DNA of 64,000 nucleotides from Phocaeicola faecium (GCF_014837055.1 NZ_JACSPQ010000006.1:186001-250000); one strand, 5' to 3'. Counted from the stretch's first letter, positions 43,830 to 52,188 are shown. Notes: generated by a model from the sequence alone, not told the origin. Numbers and translations: made by a program.

Positions 43830-45845
43830 TTATTCATTTTCGCCGCAGTAAATAAATTCCAGCACTCCACCTTTTGCGATGTCATGGTGCGAGATGCGAT
43901 AATCGGATAATTTCCGATTGTTCAAACGGATTTCAAGTACGGGCTGTTCCTTTGTTTCCCGTCCCACGGTGCGTATGACAAAACGCTTTCCGGCGGGAAG
44001 ATGAAGCACGGTTTCGTCAAACAGCGGTGAAACCACCTCATAAGAAGGTTCTCCCACGATGAGCGGATAAAGCCCCATTGCGCTAAATACATACCATGCA
44101 CTCATAGCCCCATCGTCTTCGTCCATTTCCGGACAGTAAGCCTCCGGTGCATTTTTAAAGGCTTTTCCGATATAGGGCGAAGCATACTCGGCATTTCCTC
44201 CGTAGATGTGTGTCATCGGTTGGGTTAGAAGCTGGAAGATGGTTTGCTGTGTTTTTCCCGGACTGCCCAACCGATTGAACAGGTAGGGTACGTGAATGTC
44301 TGGCTCGTTCCCCTGATTATATAAGTTTTGTGCAAAGAAAGTTGTGAGCTGAGCTTCCAGCGAGTCTTTCCCCACTCTTTCAATCATTTGAGGGAGAAAC
44401 TGTGGAGCTGCCCAACGGTATTGCCAGCGTGTACCCTGATACAGCCCGTTCTGCCTCATGCGCGTGTACGTACTGTCCACGTAACGGAACTCCCTGTCCC
44501 ACACAGTGCAAAACAAACTGTCTCCTTTCCGGCGGTAAAGAGCAGCGTCGGCAGGCTTGTCTAATAGGTCTGCCACGCGAGACAATGCCCATAAATCCGT
44601 ACTTGCCTCCATACATTGGTCGGGCGACTTTAGCGGCAGGTTTGCCACTTCATGTTTCATGCCTGCGTATGCTTCCGCCAGATTCGGTATTTCGATGCCC
44701 TTTAAACGGCTGTCAAGTAAAAGTGCGATGGCATGTTCTGTACGCACGGTAGGCACACATTCAGCATCGGTAGACCAGTCTCTTTTTCCCGTGGTATAAA
44801 GTACGGCGAGCGACTGCATCATGTCCGACATCCGTTCGGGGACAATTAGAGTAAGCAAGGGAAACTTGGTGCGATACGTATCCCACAGCGACCATGAGCT
44901 GTAATAATCGAATCCCTCTGTGCGGTGGAGCTTTCCGTCTGTGCCGGGATATTCTCCGTTTTTCCCGGTTGTTACCTGAAGCGGACTTTGACAGGTACGA
45001 AATAGTGAAGTGTAAAACAGCGTCCGCTCGTCTTTATCTCCACCCTTTATCTCTACACGCGATAAGATGCTTTCCCAAGCCTCGGCAGCTTGTTGGCGTA
45101 TGGTCTGAAAATCGTTTTCGCTTGTTTCCAAAAAACACCGGCGGGCCTCTTCTATGCTTAAAGGCGAAACGGCGATGCGTACTTCTACAGGCGAATCCTC
45201 TGTAAAGGTCAGCTTTTGCCGATTACCTGCCGGCTCAAGATGAAATGGCACATCGGTATGCAGGTAATAATATAATGTATAGCGTCCGTTTCCGCACGTA
45301 TTGGCTGCCGCAATCGTTCCGCCGATTTCGTTGGACGACAAAGTCTGATAGTCGGAATGGAAAACCCGTTCGAAAGCAGAAGCAGGAGCAAAGAGCAAAA
45401 CAGGTTGCAGTCCCGGCTGCCATGTGAAGCGTTCGACAGCCGTAGTGCGTGTGGCCGTTAGTTCGATGTTCACTCCGTTGCTCAGCTTTGCGTGATAATA
45501 TCCCGGCTGTGCCTTTTCCGTCGATTTGACGATGCGGACATCCACCCCAGCAGTATCGGGCATCAGGCTCAAGTTTCCTCCACAACCTTGTCCGCCCACT
45601 CCCGAAAGGCGGTTGACGGAAATGCCCGAAATGGTAGGAACGGCATAGTCGTACCCCGCATGTTGGCGCGGATGGCTGTCCGGACATACTTGTACCATCC
45701 CGAACGGAACATTGGCGGCAGGTGCAAGCTGTCCGTGGTCGCCCGATGTTCCTAAAAACAAATTAACTTCCGGCAGCAGGCTTTGAGCGGAGAGCATACA
45801 CGTTTGAAGAAGAAAAGCAATAAGTAAACAGGAAATAGCTTTCAT
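43830..45845 (-). CDS. GH92 family alpha-mannosidase
   Basis: 671 residues with a signal peptide (cut near LSAQ), so periplasmic or surface. GH92 enzymes are calcium-dependent exo-alpha-mannosidases. The N-terminal domain shows LFLGTSGDHGQLAPAANVPF, SGISVNRLSGVGGQGCGG; the C-terminal (alpha/alpha)6 domain shows SSWSLWDTYRTKFPLL and CPEMDEDDGAMSAWYVFSAM, which holds the catalytic Asp/Glu. Slightly shorter than most members (about 720-770). A promoter box lies 27 bases upstream and the phosphodiesterase-family gene follows. It faces the SusC/SusD operon across two convergent genes. Confidence 0.94.
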   Translation of the reverse strand: MKAISCLLIAFLLQTCMLSAQSLLPEVNLFLGTSGDHGQLAPAANVPFGMVQVCPDSHPRQHAGYDYAVPTISGISVNRLSGVGGQGCGGNLSLMPDTAGVDVRIVKSTEKAQPGYYHAKLSNGVNIELTATRTTAVERFTWQPGLQPVLLFAPASAFERVFHSDYQTLSSNEIGGTIAAANTCGNGRYTLYYYLHTDVPFHLEPAGNRQKLTFTEDSPVEVRIAVSPLSIEEARRCFLETSENDFQTIRQQAAEAWESILSRVEIKGGDKDERTLFYTSLFRTCQSPLQVTTGKNGEYPGTDGKLHRTEGFDYYSSWSLWDTYRTKFPLLTLIVPERMSDMMQSLAVLYTTGKRDWSTDAECVPTVRTEHAIALLLDSRLKGIEIPNLAEAYAGMKHEVANLPLKSPDQCMEASTDLWALSRVADLLDKPADAALYRRKGDSLFCTVWDREFRYVDSTYTRMRQNGLYQGTRWQYRWAAPQFLPQMIERVGKDSLEAQLTTFFAQNLYNQGNEPDIHVPYLFNRLGSPGKTQQTIFQLLTQPMTHIYGGNAEYASPYIGKAFKNAPEAYCPEMDEDDGAMSAWYVFSAMGLYPLIVGEPSYEVVSPLFDETVLHLPAGKRFVIRTVGRETKEQPVLEIRLNNRKLSDYRISHHDIAKGGVLEFIYCGENE

Positions 45846-45871
45846 ATCATGTTTTATTAAGTTTCACGATA

Positions 45872-45879
45872 CAAAAATA
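45872..45879 (-). promoter_or_regulatory. -7 promoter box of GH92 operon
   Basis: Minus-strand TATTTTTG, 26 bases before the GH92 ATG. Confidence 0.6.
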
Positions 45880-45959
45880 ACTGATTAGGGTTTCATAATT
45901 GTTACAATCGGCTGTTTATTCATCGTCGAGCGTGTAATGTATTGATAATTAGAGTGGTC

Positions 45960-46075
45960 TTCACTACCCGTTTGCCGAGGAAAATACTACCGTTAGCGTT
46001 ATCCATTCCAAGCGGTAGTGTTGCCCCGCGCTACCCATAGTGCAGGCAAGTCCTATGGGTAGCGTTTTTTCGCCC
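45960..46075. repeat. Degenerate intergenic repeat, copy 6, in the 45846-46221 gap
   Basis: Two hairpins in a row: ACTACCGTT against AAGCGGTAGT (45985-46020), then a perfect 11-bp GCTACCCATAG / CTATGGGTAGC (46030-46040, 46053-46063) followed by GTTTTTT. The words CTACCGTTAGCGTT, AGCGGTAGTGTTG and TATGGGTAG are shared with copies 2, 3 and 7. The second hairpin looks like a terminator, but no plus-strand gene precedes it. The rest of the gap is AT-rich with promoters on both sides. Confidence 0.65.
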
Positions 46076-46191
46076 CTCAGCATGGAGCCGGATGAAATAA
46101 CGTTATCGGAAAATTTAAACAGACTCTAAGAATTTGAACAAGTTTTAATGTAAAATCTGTTTCTCTCTTTTCATGATTTATCAAGATTCAT

Positions 46192-46199
46192 TATATTTG
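46192..46199 (+). promoter_or_regulatory. -7 promoter box of argE-like gene
   Basis: TATATTTG, 22 bases before the ATG at 46222. Confidence 0.75.
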
Positions 46200-46221
46200 C
46201 TACGCAAACAAGATAAAATGT

Positions 46222-47286
46222 ATGACAGAGACCAGTATTTATACATCCGAGGCAATAACACTGCTTCAAGCATTAATAGGAATTCCTTCTCTGAGCCGCG
46301 AAGAAGATACGGCAGCTGATTTTTTACAGAATTATATAGAAGAAAGCGGCATTATGACAGGAAGGTCGGGAAATAACATCTGGTGTATCAGTCCGATGTT
46401 TGATGTAAACAAGCCGACTATTCTGTTAAATTCGCATATCGACACCGTAAAGCCGGTTACAGGGTGGCGCAGACAGCCGTTTACTCCTAAAATAGAAAAT
46501 GGCAAACTGTATGGTTTGGGGAGTAACGATGCGGGAGCAAGTTTGGTTTCTCTCTTTCAAGTCTATCGTCATTTGAGCGCAACTCAGCAAAGCTATAATC
46601 TGATTTATTTGGCTTCGTGTGAAGAAGAAGTCTCAGGCAAGAATGGGATAGAGAGTGTATTGCCTAAGTTGCCTCCGATTACGTTAGGCATAGTAGGCGA
46701 GCCTACCGAAATGAATCCGGCGATAGCCGAGAAAGGTTTGATGGTATTAGACCTGACAGCGCGCGGGAAAGCCGGACATGCAGCCCGAAACGACGGCGAG
46801 AATGCGATTTATAAGCTGATGCCCGATATTGAGTGGTTTCGTTCGTTCCGCTTTTCAAAAGAATCTCCGTTGCTGGGAACGGTAAAGATGAGTGTGACGC
46901 AGATTAACGCCGGCACGCAACATAATGTGATACCGGATATATGTACGGCGGTAGTGGATATACGTAGCAATGAGTGTTACTCTAACGAAGAATTATTCGA
47001 GGAAATCACCAAGCACATCAGTTGCGAGGCGAAAGCTCGTTCGTTCCGCTTGAACTCATCGAGTATCCCTGCCGATCATCCTTTCGTAAAGCGGGCTGTG
47101 GAGTTGGGAAAAGTGCCGTTCGGTTCTCCCACGCTGTCCGACCAAGCTCTGATGAAATTCCCGTCAGTAAAAATAGGGCCGGGAAAATCTTCACGCTCGC
47201 ATACGGCAGACGAATACATCCTGTTGAATGAAATAGAAGAAGCAATCGGTTTATATATCCGTCTGTTAGACGGGCTGAAACTGTGA
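46222..47286 (+). CDS. argE: M20 family N-acetyl- or N-succinylornithine deacetylase
   Basis: 354 residues, M20/ArgE-type zinc amidohydrolase. Metal and catalytic residues lie in LLNSHIDTVKP (His, Asp), LYGLGSNDAGAS (Asp) and ASCEEEVSG (Glu-Glu); GIVGEPTEM and SDQALMKFPSVKIGPG follow. The dimerisation domain is in the middle (residues 160-270). Bacteroides make arginine through N-succinyl intermediates, so the true substrate may be N-succinylornithine; the sequence alone does not settle this. No other arg gene is adjacent. It has its own promoter and a terminator. Confidence 0.85.
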   Translation: MTETSIYTSEAITLLQALIGIPSLSREEDTAADFLQNYIEESGIMTGRSGNNIWCISPMFDVNKPTILLNSHIDTVKPVTGWRRQPFTPKIENGKLYGLGSNDAGASLVSLFQVYRHLSATQQSYNLIYLASCEEEVSGKNGIESVLPKLPPITLGIVGEPTEMNPAIAEKGLMVLDLTARGKAGHAARNDGENAIYKLMPDIEWFRSFRFSKESPLLGTVKMSVTQINAGTQHNVIPDICTAVVDIRSNECYSNEELFEEITKHISCEAKARSFRLNSSSIPADHPFVKRAVELGKVPFGSPTLSDQALMKFPSVKIGPGKSSRSHTADEYILLNEIEEAIGLYIRLLDGLKL

Positions 47287-47294
47287 TTGAGGGA

Positions 47295-47345
47295 GAACTG
47301 CATCCAAATAACGGAAGACGGTTGTTTGGATGCAGTTCCCGTCTT
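47295..47345. terminator. Terminator hairpin between convergent argE-like and ispF genes
   Basis: GAACTGCATCCAAA pairs perfectly with TTTGGATGCAGTTC (14 bp, 16-base loop). It starts 8 bases after the argE-like stop and ends beside the ispF stop, so it may serve both genes; the T tract on plus is short. Confidence 0.75.
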
Positions 47346-47824
47346 TATTCTTTTACTATCAATACCGTGGCATAGGCAGAGATACCTTCTTCGCGTCCGG
47401 TAAATCCTAATTTTTCAGTAGTCGTTGCTTTGATAGAAACATCGTCGGAGTCAGTACCCATCACGCGGGCAAGCGTTTCCTGCATGTCGGGGATGCGCGC
47501 TTTCAGCTTCGGACGTTCGGCACATACCGTGGCGTCGATATTTCCTATCCTGTATCCTTTCGTTGCAATGAGGTCTACCGTTTTTTTCAGTAGAATCTTA
47601 CTGTCTATATCCTTGTAAGCTCCTGCCGTATCGGGGAAGTGATAACCAATGTCGCGCATGTTTGCCGCTCCCAGTAAGGCATCGCAAATCGCATGAATCA
47701 ATACATCGGCATCCGAATGGCCCAACAGCCCCTTTTCGTGTTCTAACTTGATTCCTCCCAGCCATAAATCGCGTCCTTCCACTAAGCGGTGGACATCGAA
47801 TCCGAAACCAACTCTTATTTTCAT
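47345..47824 (-). CDS. ispF: 2-C-methyl-D-erythritol 2,4-cyclodiphosphate synthase IspF
   Basis: 159 residues, the fifth enzyme of the MEP isoprenoid pathway. The metal site is GFDVHRLVEGRDLWLGG (Asp-x-His), with HSDADVLIHAICDALLGAA, IGYHFPDTAGAYKDIDS and TTTEKLGFTGREEGI at the C-terminus. Length is normal. Its start overlaps the end of the FAH gene by 4 bases. Confidence 0.97.
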   Translation of the reverse strand: MKIRVGFGFDVHRLVEGRDLWLGGIKLEHEKGLLGHSDADVLIHAICDALLGAANMRDIGYHFPDTAGAYKDIDSKILLKKTVDLIATKGYRIGNIDATVCAERPKLKARIPDMQETLARVMGTDSDDVSIKATTTEKLGFTGREEGISAYATVLIVKE

Positions 47825-48438
47825 CTTACGTAAAAATCCAAAACTTTATTACTTTCTAAATATCCTTCCAAATGATTGCCGATGGATACCGGTCCTACGC
47901 CCACCGGAGTTCCGGTAAAAAGGAGGTCGCCTATCTTCAGCGTACAAAATTGACTGACATAGGCTATAATTTCGTCTACGCGGAAAAGCATGTCTCCGGT
48001 ATTTCCGGTTTGAACCGTTTTCCCGTCAATGTCTAAGTGGAATCCAATCTGTTGGATGTCGGAAAACTGTTCTATCGGACTCCAGTCGCCGATGGCAGCC
48101 GAGTTGTCGAATCCTTTGCAAAGCTCCCACGGCTTGCCTTCGGCACGGAAACGGCGTTGCAGGTCGCGTGCAGTAAAGTCGATACCCACTGTTACCGCAT
48201 CGTAATAGCGATGGGCAAAACGTTCGGCAATATTTTTTCCCAAACGGTTAATGCGTACCACCAATTCGGTTTCATAATCTACCTGATTGCAAAAGTCAGG
48301 GATAAAAAAAGGTTTGCTATCTTTCAGCAGTGCAGAGTCCGGTTTCATAAAAATAACCGGTTCTTCGGGCAGCGGTTCGCTGGCGTGGAGTTCACGGCAA
48401 TGCTGAGGATAATTCATGCCAACGGCTATAATCTTCAT
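47821..48438 (-). CDS. Fumarylacetoacetate hydrolase (FAH) family protein
   Basis: 205 residues, FAH fold. EPVIFMKPDSALL, CNQVDYETELVVRINRLGKN (metal Glu), AVTVGIDFTARDLQRR, GKPWELCKGFDNSAAIGDW and GDLLFTGTPVGVGPV are typical of small bacterial FAH proteins such as acylpyruvases or oxaloacetate tautomerase/decarboxylase relatives. The exact substrate cannot be told. It is between rex and ispF in one operon, 16 bases after rex. Confidence 0.9.
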   Translation of the reverse strand: MKIIAVGMNYPQHCRELHASEPLPEEPVIFMKPDSALLKDSKPFFIPDFCNQVDYETELVVRINRLGKNIAERFAHRYYDAVTVGIDFTARDLQRRFRAEGKPWELCKGFDNSAAIGDWSPIEQFSDIQQIGFHLDIDGKTVQTGNTGDMLFRVDEIIAYVSQFCTLKIGDLLFTGTPVGVGPVSIGNHLEGYLESNKVLDFYVR

Positions 48439-48454
48439 GCTACTTATATTATTC

Positions 48455-49102
48455 TTATAGTTTTTCGTTCAAACGGTTAAACATCACGGCAAGATGAGCG
48501 TAGAGTGACGTATTCTGTACCACGATGTACTCCGGGACGCGAATACGGAAAGGAGTAAAGTTCCATACCGCTTTGATACCTCCCGCAATCATTTTGTCGG
48601 TAATCTCCTGTGCGATATTGATGGGCACGGTCAATACGCCGATATTTACACGGTTCTCTTTCATGAGACTTTCAAATTCATTGCTGTGGAAAACCGGAAC
48701 ACCGTTGATGGTTGTTCCCACCAATTCCGGCTTTACGTCGAAAGCCCCTATGATTTTCAATCCGAAATGCTCCAGACCGGAATCGCGCAATAAAGCTCCT
48801 CCCAAACTTCCCACTCCGAAGAGGTAGGCTTCGTGCAGGTTGGTGAATCCCAAGAAGTCTTCGAGCACCCGGATAAGCGAATCAATTTCATATCCTACGC
48901 GCGTACGTCCCGATATGTCAACAAAAGACAGGTCTTTGGCTATTTGAGAAGCATCGATATTGATTTGTCTTGATATTTGAGTAGAAGACACATACTTTTC
49001 GCCCCGCTCTTTCATCAGCTTGGCGTTTGAAAGATACCACGGCAATCTCCGTAGGGTAGGTTCGGGGATTTTATCTGTATGCTTGTTTATCCGTGTTGTC
49101 AT
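48455..49102 (-). CDS. rex: Redox-sensing transcriptional repressor Rex
   Basis: 215 residues. Rex binds DNA when NADH/NAD is low and lets go when NADH rises, controlling fermentation and respiration genes. The N-terminal winged helix has PEPTLRRLPWYLSNAKLMKE and QISRQINIDASQIAKDLSFV; the Rossmann domain has AYLFGVGSLGGALL for NAD(H). The last helix, which swaps between subunits, is present. It leads the rex-FAH-ispF operon. I saw no clear Rex operator in its own promoter. Confidence 0.95.
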   Translation of the reverse strand: MTTRINKHTDKIPEPTLRRLPWYLSNAKLMKERGEKYVSSTQISRQINIDASQIAKDLSFVDISGRTRVGYEIDSLIRVLEDFLGFTNLHEAYLFGVGSLGGALLRDSGLEHFGLKIIGAFDVKPELVGTTINGVPVFHSNEFESLMKENRVNIGVLTVPINIAQEITDKMIAGGIKAVWNFTPFRIRVPEYIVVQNTSLYAHLAVMFNRLNEKL

Positions 49103-49132
49103 TGTAGGGTTCGCTCTGTTTCTTCACATTTG

Positions 49133-49140
49133 CAAAATTA
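49133..49140 (-). promoter_or_regulatory. -7 promoter box of rex operon
   Basis: Minus-strand TAATTTTG, 30 bases before the rex ATG. Confidence 0.6.
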
Positions 49141-49201
49141 AGCTATTTATTCGGTAATACCGAACGCTGAGATTTAATTTTATATAATCCCGTGGAATCG
49201 C

Positions 49202-49209
49202 TATCTTTG
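49202..49209 (+). promoter_or_regulatory. -7 promoter box of the eIF1-like gene
   Basis: TATCTTTG, 29 bases before the ATG at 49239. A palindrome (TTCGGTA with TACCGAA) sits between it and the divergent rex promoter. Confidence 0.7.
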
Positions 49210-49238
49210 ACCTGATTATTTATTGAACTTGGAGTGAT

Positions 49239-49577
49239 ATGAAAAAGAATGACTGGAAAGACCGTTTGAATATTGTGTATTCTACGAATCCTGATTTTGC
49301 GTACGAAACAGAGCGTGATAACGAGGTGGAAACCTTGCCTAAAAACCAACAGAAACTACGGGTGTCTGTGGAGAAAAAGGGCAGGGGAGGCAAGACCGTA
49401 ACCGTAGTGAGTGGTTTTGTGGGAACGGAAGACGACCTGAAAGACTTAGGAAAGTTTCTGAAAACAAAATGCGGCGTGGGAGGTTCGGCGAAAGATAACG
49501 AGGTGCTGATTCAGGGAGAGCTGAAACAGCGTGTCATCGACTTGCTGAAAGCCGAAGGATATACGCAGACGAAGTGA
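49239..49577 (+). CDS. SUI1/YciH (eIF1-like) translation factor homologue
   Basis: 112 residues. The C-terminal 75 residues form the SUI1 fold: LRVSVEKKGRGGKTVTVVSG, DLKDLGKFLKTKCGVGGSAK and EVLIQGELKQRVIDLL. YciH in E. coli affects start-codon choice in a limited way; its role in Bacteroidetes is not defined. The N-terminal 35 residues are charged and variable. It is divergent from rex and monocistronic, ending in a region with a repeat word and a strong hairpin. Confidence 0.9.
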   Translation: MKKNDWKDRLNIVYSTNPDFAYETERDNEVETLPKNQQKLRVSVEKKGRGGKTVTVVSGFVGTEDDLKDLGKFLKTKCGVGGSAKDNEVLIQGELKQRVIDLLKAEGYTQTK

Positions 49578-49593
49578 TTTCAAGGGGTGAAAA

Positions 49594-49610
49594 ACGCTAT
49601 GGGTAGAAAG
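49594..49610. repeat. Degenerate intergenic repeat, copy 7 (17-mer)
   Basis: ACGCTATGGGTAGAAAG is identical to 19079-19095 in copy 2. It sits just before the nested hairpin at 49614-49677. Confidence 0.6.
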
Positions 49611-49613
49611 ACG

Positions 49614-49677
49614 AAATTCATGCTGATGAACTCCTGCTTCCATGCGGAAGCGTTGGACCGTTCATCAGCATGAATTT
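49614..49677. terminator. Nested long hairpin between convergent genes
   Basis: AAATTCATGCTGATGAAC pairs perfectly with its complement (18 bp). Inside, GCTTCC/GGAAGC forms a second stem with an ATGC loop. It lies 36 bases after both the eIF1-like stop and the minus-strand carbonic anhydrase stop. A TTTCTT tail follows on plus. Confidence 0.6.
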
Positions 49678-49713
49678 CTTAGCCGTCAAGCGAATAATGT
49701 ATCCGTAAGATAA

Positions 49714-50271
49714 TCAGATGTTTACTCTTGAGCGGGGAGACGGCTGCTTGCTGTCTTCTTCTCTAAACCAATCGGCATACATTAAATAGCCGTTTGCGGT
49801 GCGTTGGTTCAGGTCTTTGCTTTGTTGCGGGTCGATTTTCTTAATAAAATGTGCCGGTACGCCTCCCCACATCGTGTAAGGTTCGATGACGGTGTTTGCC
49901 AAAACCAAAGCTCCTGCCGCAACAATGGCTCCTTCGCCCACTACTACATTATCGAGCAGGGTAGACCCCATGCCGATGAGTGCACAGTCGTCCACACGCG
50001 CTCCGTGAAGGGTAACGTTATGTCCCACGGATACATCGTTTCCGATTTCAACGACCGATTTGCCGTAAAGTGTGTGAAGAACCGAGCCGTCTTGGATGTT
50101 CACGCGGTCGCCAATCCGGATGGTGTTGACATCGCCGCGCAAAACCGCATTAAACCAGATGCTGCAATCGCGCCCTATCGTCACGTCGCCGATTATCGTA
50201 GCATTGTCGGCAAGATAACAATTCTCTCCAATTTTCGGGGTAAATCCCCGTACCGATTTGATTAATGCCAT
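49714..50271 (-). CDS. Gamma-class carbonic anhydrase family protein
   Basis: 185 residues, left-handed beta-helix of hexapeptide repeats (such as IGDVTIGRDCSIWFNAVLRG and IGNDVSVGHNVTLHG). The zinc histidines are in VLHTLYG, VGHNVTLHG. It resembles YrdA/PaaY proteins, in which carbonic anhydrase activity is not always seen. Its start is 21 bases after the aminopeptidase P stop, so both genes are in one operon. Confidence 0.9.
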   Translation of the reverse strand: MALIKSVRGFTPKIGENCYLADNATIIGDVTIGRDCSIWFNAVLRGDVNTIRIGDRVNIQDGSVLHTLYGKSVVEIGNDVSVGHNVTLHGARVDDCALIGMGSTLLDNVVVGEGAIVAAGALVLANTVIEPYTMWGGVPAHFIKKIDPQQSKDLNQRTANGYLMYADWFREEDSKQPSPRSRVNI

Positions 50272-50292
50272 AAATGTATCGTTTGAAGGTTA

Positions 50293-52074
50293 TCATTTGA
50301 GGGGAGCGGTAGCTTCTTTCAGCCACGCTTGTTCATCAGAGCCAAGCATCGGGCTAAGCTGCTTGTACACCAGTGCGTGATAATCGTTCAGCCAGTTTGT
50401 TTCTTCAGGACTCATCATTTCGGTCAAGATGGCTTCTTTGTCAATCGGGCAAAGCGTAAGCGGCTCAAATTTATAAAAATCGCCGAACTCCGTTTCCTTG
50501 CTTCTCACAATCAGCATGGTGTTTTCGGTACGTACACCGTGCTTGTTGCTCCGGTAAATACCCGGTTCGTTGGTGACGGTCATGCCGGGCAGAAGCAGAG
50601 CAGGTACATGATTCATGCGGAATTGATGAGGCCCTTCATGAACATTCAGGAAATGTCCCACGCCGTGGCCGGTGCCGTGTCCGTAATTGATTCCTGCTTT
50701 CCACATAAATTGTCGGGCAAGCACGTCCAACTGTGTGCCACACGTGCCGTAAGGGAACTCAGCCATAGAGAGCTGGATAAACCCTTTCAATACCAAAGTA
50801 TAGTCGAGTTTCTGTTCGTCTGTCAGTGCGCCAAGCACAATGGTACGGGTAATGTCGGTGGTTCCGTCTAAATATTGTGCACCACTGTCTAACAGCAACA
50901 AACCTTCGGGGTGCAGCGTTACGGCCGTATCTTCCGTAGCTTCATAATGAACTATCGCCCCATGTTCCTGATAGCCGGCAATGGTGTCGAAGCTGATACC
51001 CTTGAAATCCCGTTGTTCGGCACGGAACTCATAGAGCCTGTTGTCGATAGTCAGCTCGGTTTCTTTTCCACTTTTAACGGCCTCTTTGAGCCAAATCAGG
51101 AATTTTACCATCGCCACCCCGTCGCGCTTCATAGCCTCGCGGAAACCGTTGATTTCGGTTTCGTTCTTGATAGATTTCAGGTAAAGAACCGGAGACTCGG
51201 CACGGACTACCCGTGTAGCAACTGAGGCTGTTTCATAGAGCGCATAATTCGTATCCGCAGAAAGCTGGAGACACTTGCCGGCATACGTATTCAGGTCTGC
51301 CTCCACATTTTCGTAAGGCTTTGTCTGTATATCATTCTCCTTTAAGTAATCAGCTATTTCCGGAGTTAATTTTTCGGGTAATATATATAATGTACAAGCA
51401 TAGTCGGTAACCAGCAGGTAGCTGACGAAAACCGGATTGCAATGAACATCGCTTCCACGCAAGTTAAGCGTCCAAGCAATTTCGTCGAGGGCGGAAATCA
51501 AAATGCCATCAGCACCATTCCGGTGGATTTCTTCCCGGATTTGACCGATTTTATCACGGCATGACACGCCGGCGTACCGTAACGGTAAAACGAATGGAGG
51601 ATTCAGCGGAAGCGACGGACGGTCAGTCCATAACGTGCGGAAAGGGTCTTCCACAGCCACTAATTGCAGACCATACGTATGTAAATACGCCTTCAGGCTT
51701 TCTGCATCGGCAGTAGTATTCACCCATCCGTCGATACCTACTTTACATCCGGTTTCGAGTACACTTCCCAGCCATTGGGGAATGGAAGGCGTTTCGGGCA
51801 GACGGTCTTTAAACAATTCGATGCCCGTATCTTGCAGTTGGTCGGCAGCCTGTAAAAAATACCGTGAATCTGTCCATAATCCGGCTTTATCAGCAGTAAC
51901 GACAACCGTTCCCGCCGAACCCGTAAAGCCCGAAATCCACTTGCGAGACTCCCAATGGGCCGGTACATATTCTCCTGAATGCGGATCGGTGCTGGGGACG
52001 ATAAAAGCAGCAATACCTTTATCGCGCATAAAGGCACGGAGCGAAGCTAATCTGTTAGTTATTTCTTGTTTCAT
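50293..52074 (-). CDS. M24 family aminopeptidase P (Xaa-Pro aminopeptidase)
   Basis: 593 residues from ATG 52074 (KQEITNRLASLRAFM). The longer frame starts at 52113, inside a -7 promoter box (52111-52118), and is rejected. The form is the long (about 600 residue) eukaryote-like aminopeptidase P: two creatinase-like N-terminal domains (FIVPSTDPHSGEYVPAHWES, GWVNTTADAESL) and a C-terminal M24 domain with LLLDSGAQYLDGTTDITRT (metal Asp), GHGTGHGVGHFLNVHEGPH (His) and MTVTNEPGIYRSNKHGVRTEN (Glu). It removes N-terminal residues before proline. Confidence 0.95.
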   Translation of the reverse strand: MKQEITNRLASLRAFMRDKGIAAFIVPSTDPHSGEYVPAHWESRKWISGFTGSAGTVVVTADKAGLWTDSRYFLQAADQLQDTGIELFKDRLPETPSIPQWLGSVLETGCKVGIDGWVNTTADAESLKAYLHTYGLQLVAVEDPFRTLWTDRPSLPLNPPFVLPLRYAGVSCRDKIGQIREEIHRNGADGILISALDEIAWTLNLRGSDVHCNPVFVSYLLVTDYACTLYILPEKLTPEIADYLKENDIQTKPYENVEADLNTYAGKCLQLSADTNYALYETASVATRVVRAESPVLYLKSIKNETEINGFREAMKRDGVAMVKFLIWLKEAVKSGKETELTIDNRLYEFRAEQRDFKGISFDTIAGYQEHGAIVHYEATEDTAVTLHPEGLLLLDSGAQYLDGTTDITRTIVLGALTDEQKLDYTLVLKGFIQLSMAEFPYGTCGTQLDVLARQFMWKAGINYGHGTGHGVGHFLNVHEGPHQFRMNHVPALLLPGMTVTNEPGIYRSNKHGVRTENTMLIVRSKETEFGDFYKFEPLTLCPIDKEAILTEMMSPEETNWLNDYHALVYKQLSPMLGSDEQAWLKEATAPLK

Positions 52075-52110
52075 AGGATAAGATTGATTATTAGAGATAA
52101 TATCGGCAGA

Positions 52111-52118
52111 CAAAGTTA
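52111..52118 (-). promoter_or_regulatory. -7 promoter box of aminopeptidase P operon
   Basis: Minus-strand TAACTTTG, 36 bases before the ATG at 52074; decides the start of that gene. Confidence 0.75.
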
Positions 52119-52180
52119 CAATTTCTATGTAATTCTTGATAAAATCTGCCGGAAAGTTTTGTGAATAAAGAAAGTATGTG

Positions 52181-52188
52181 TAATTTTG
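52181..52188 (+). promoter_or_regulatory. -7 promoter box of rpsU
   Basis: TAATTTTG, 57 bases before the rpsU ATG; shows that the in-frame upstream ATG-less extension (from 52186) is not translated. Confidence 0.7.

Noticed and set aside
49147-49162. Rex operator between rex and the eIF1-like gene (TTCGGTAATACCGAA-type palindrome)
   Set aside because: It does not resemble the TTGTGAA-N-TTCACAA Rex consensus; only its palindromic form and place are suggestive.
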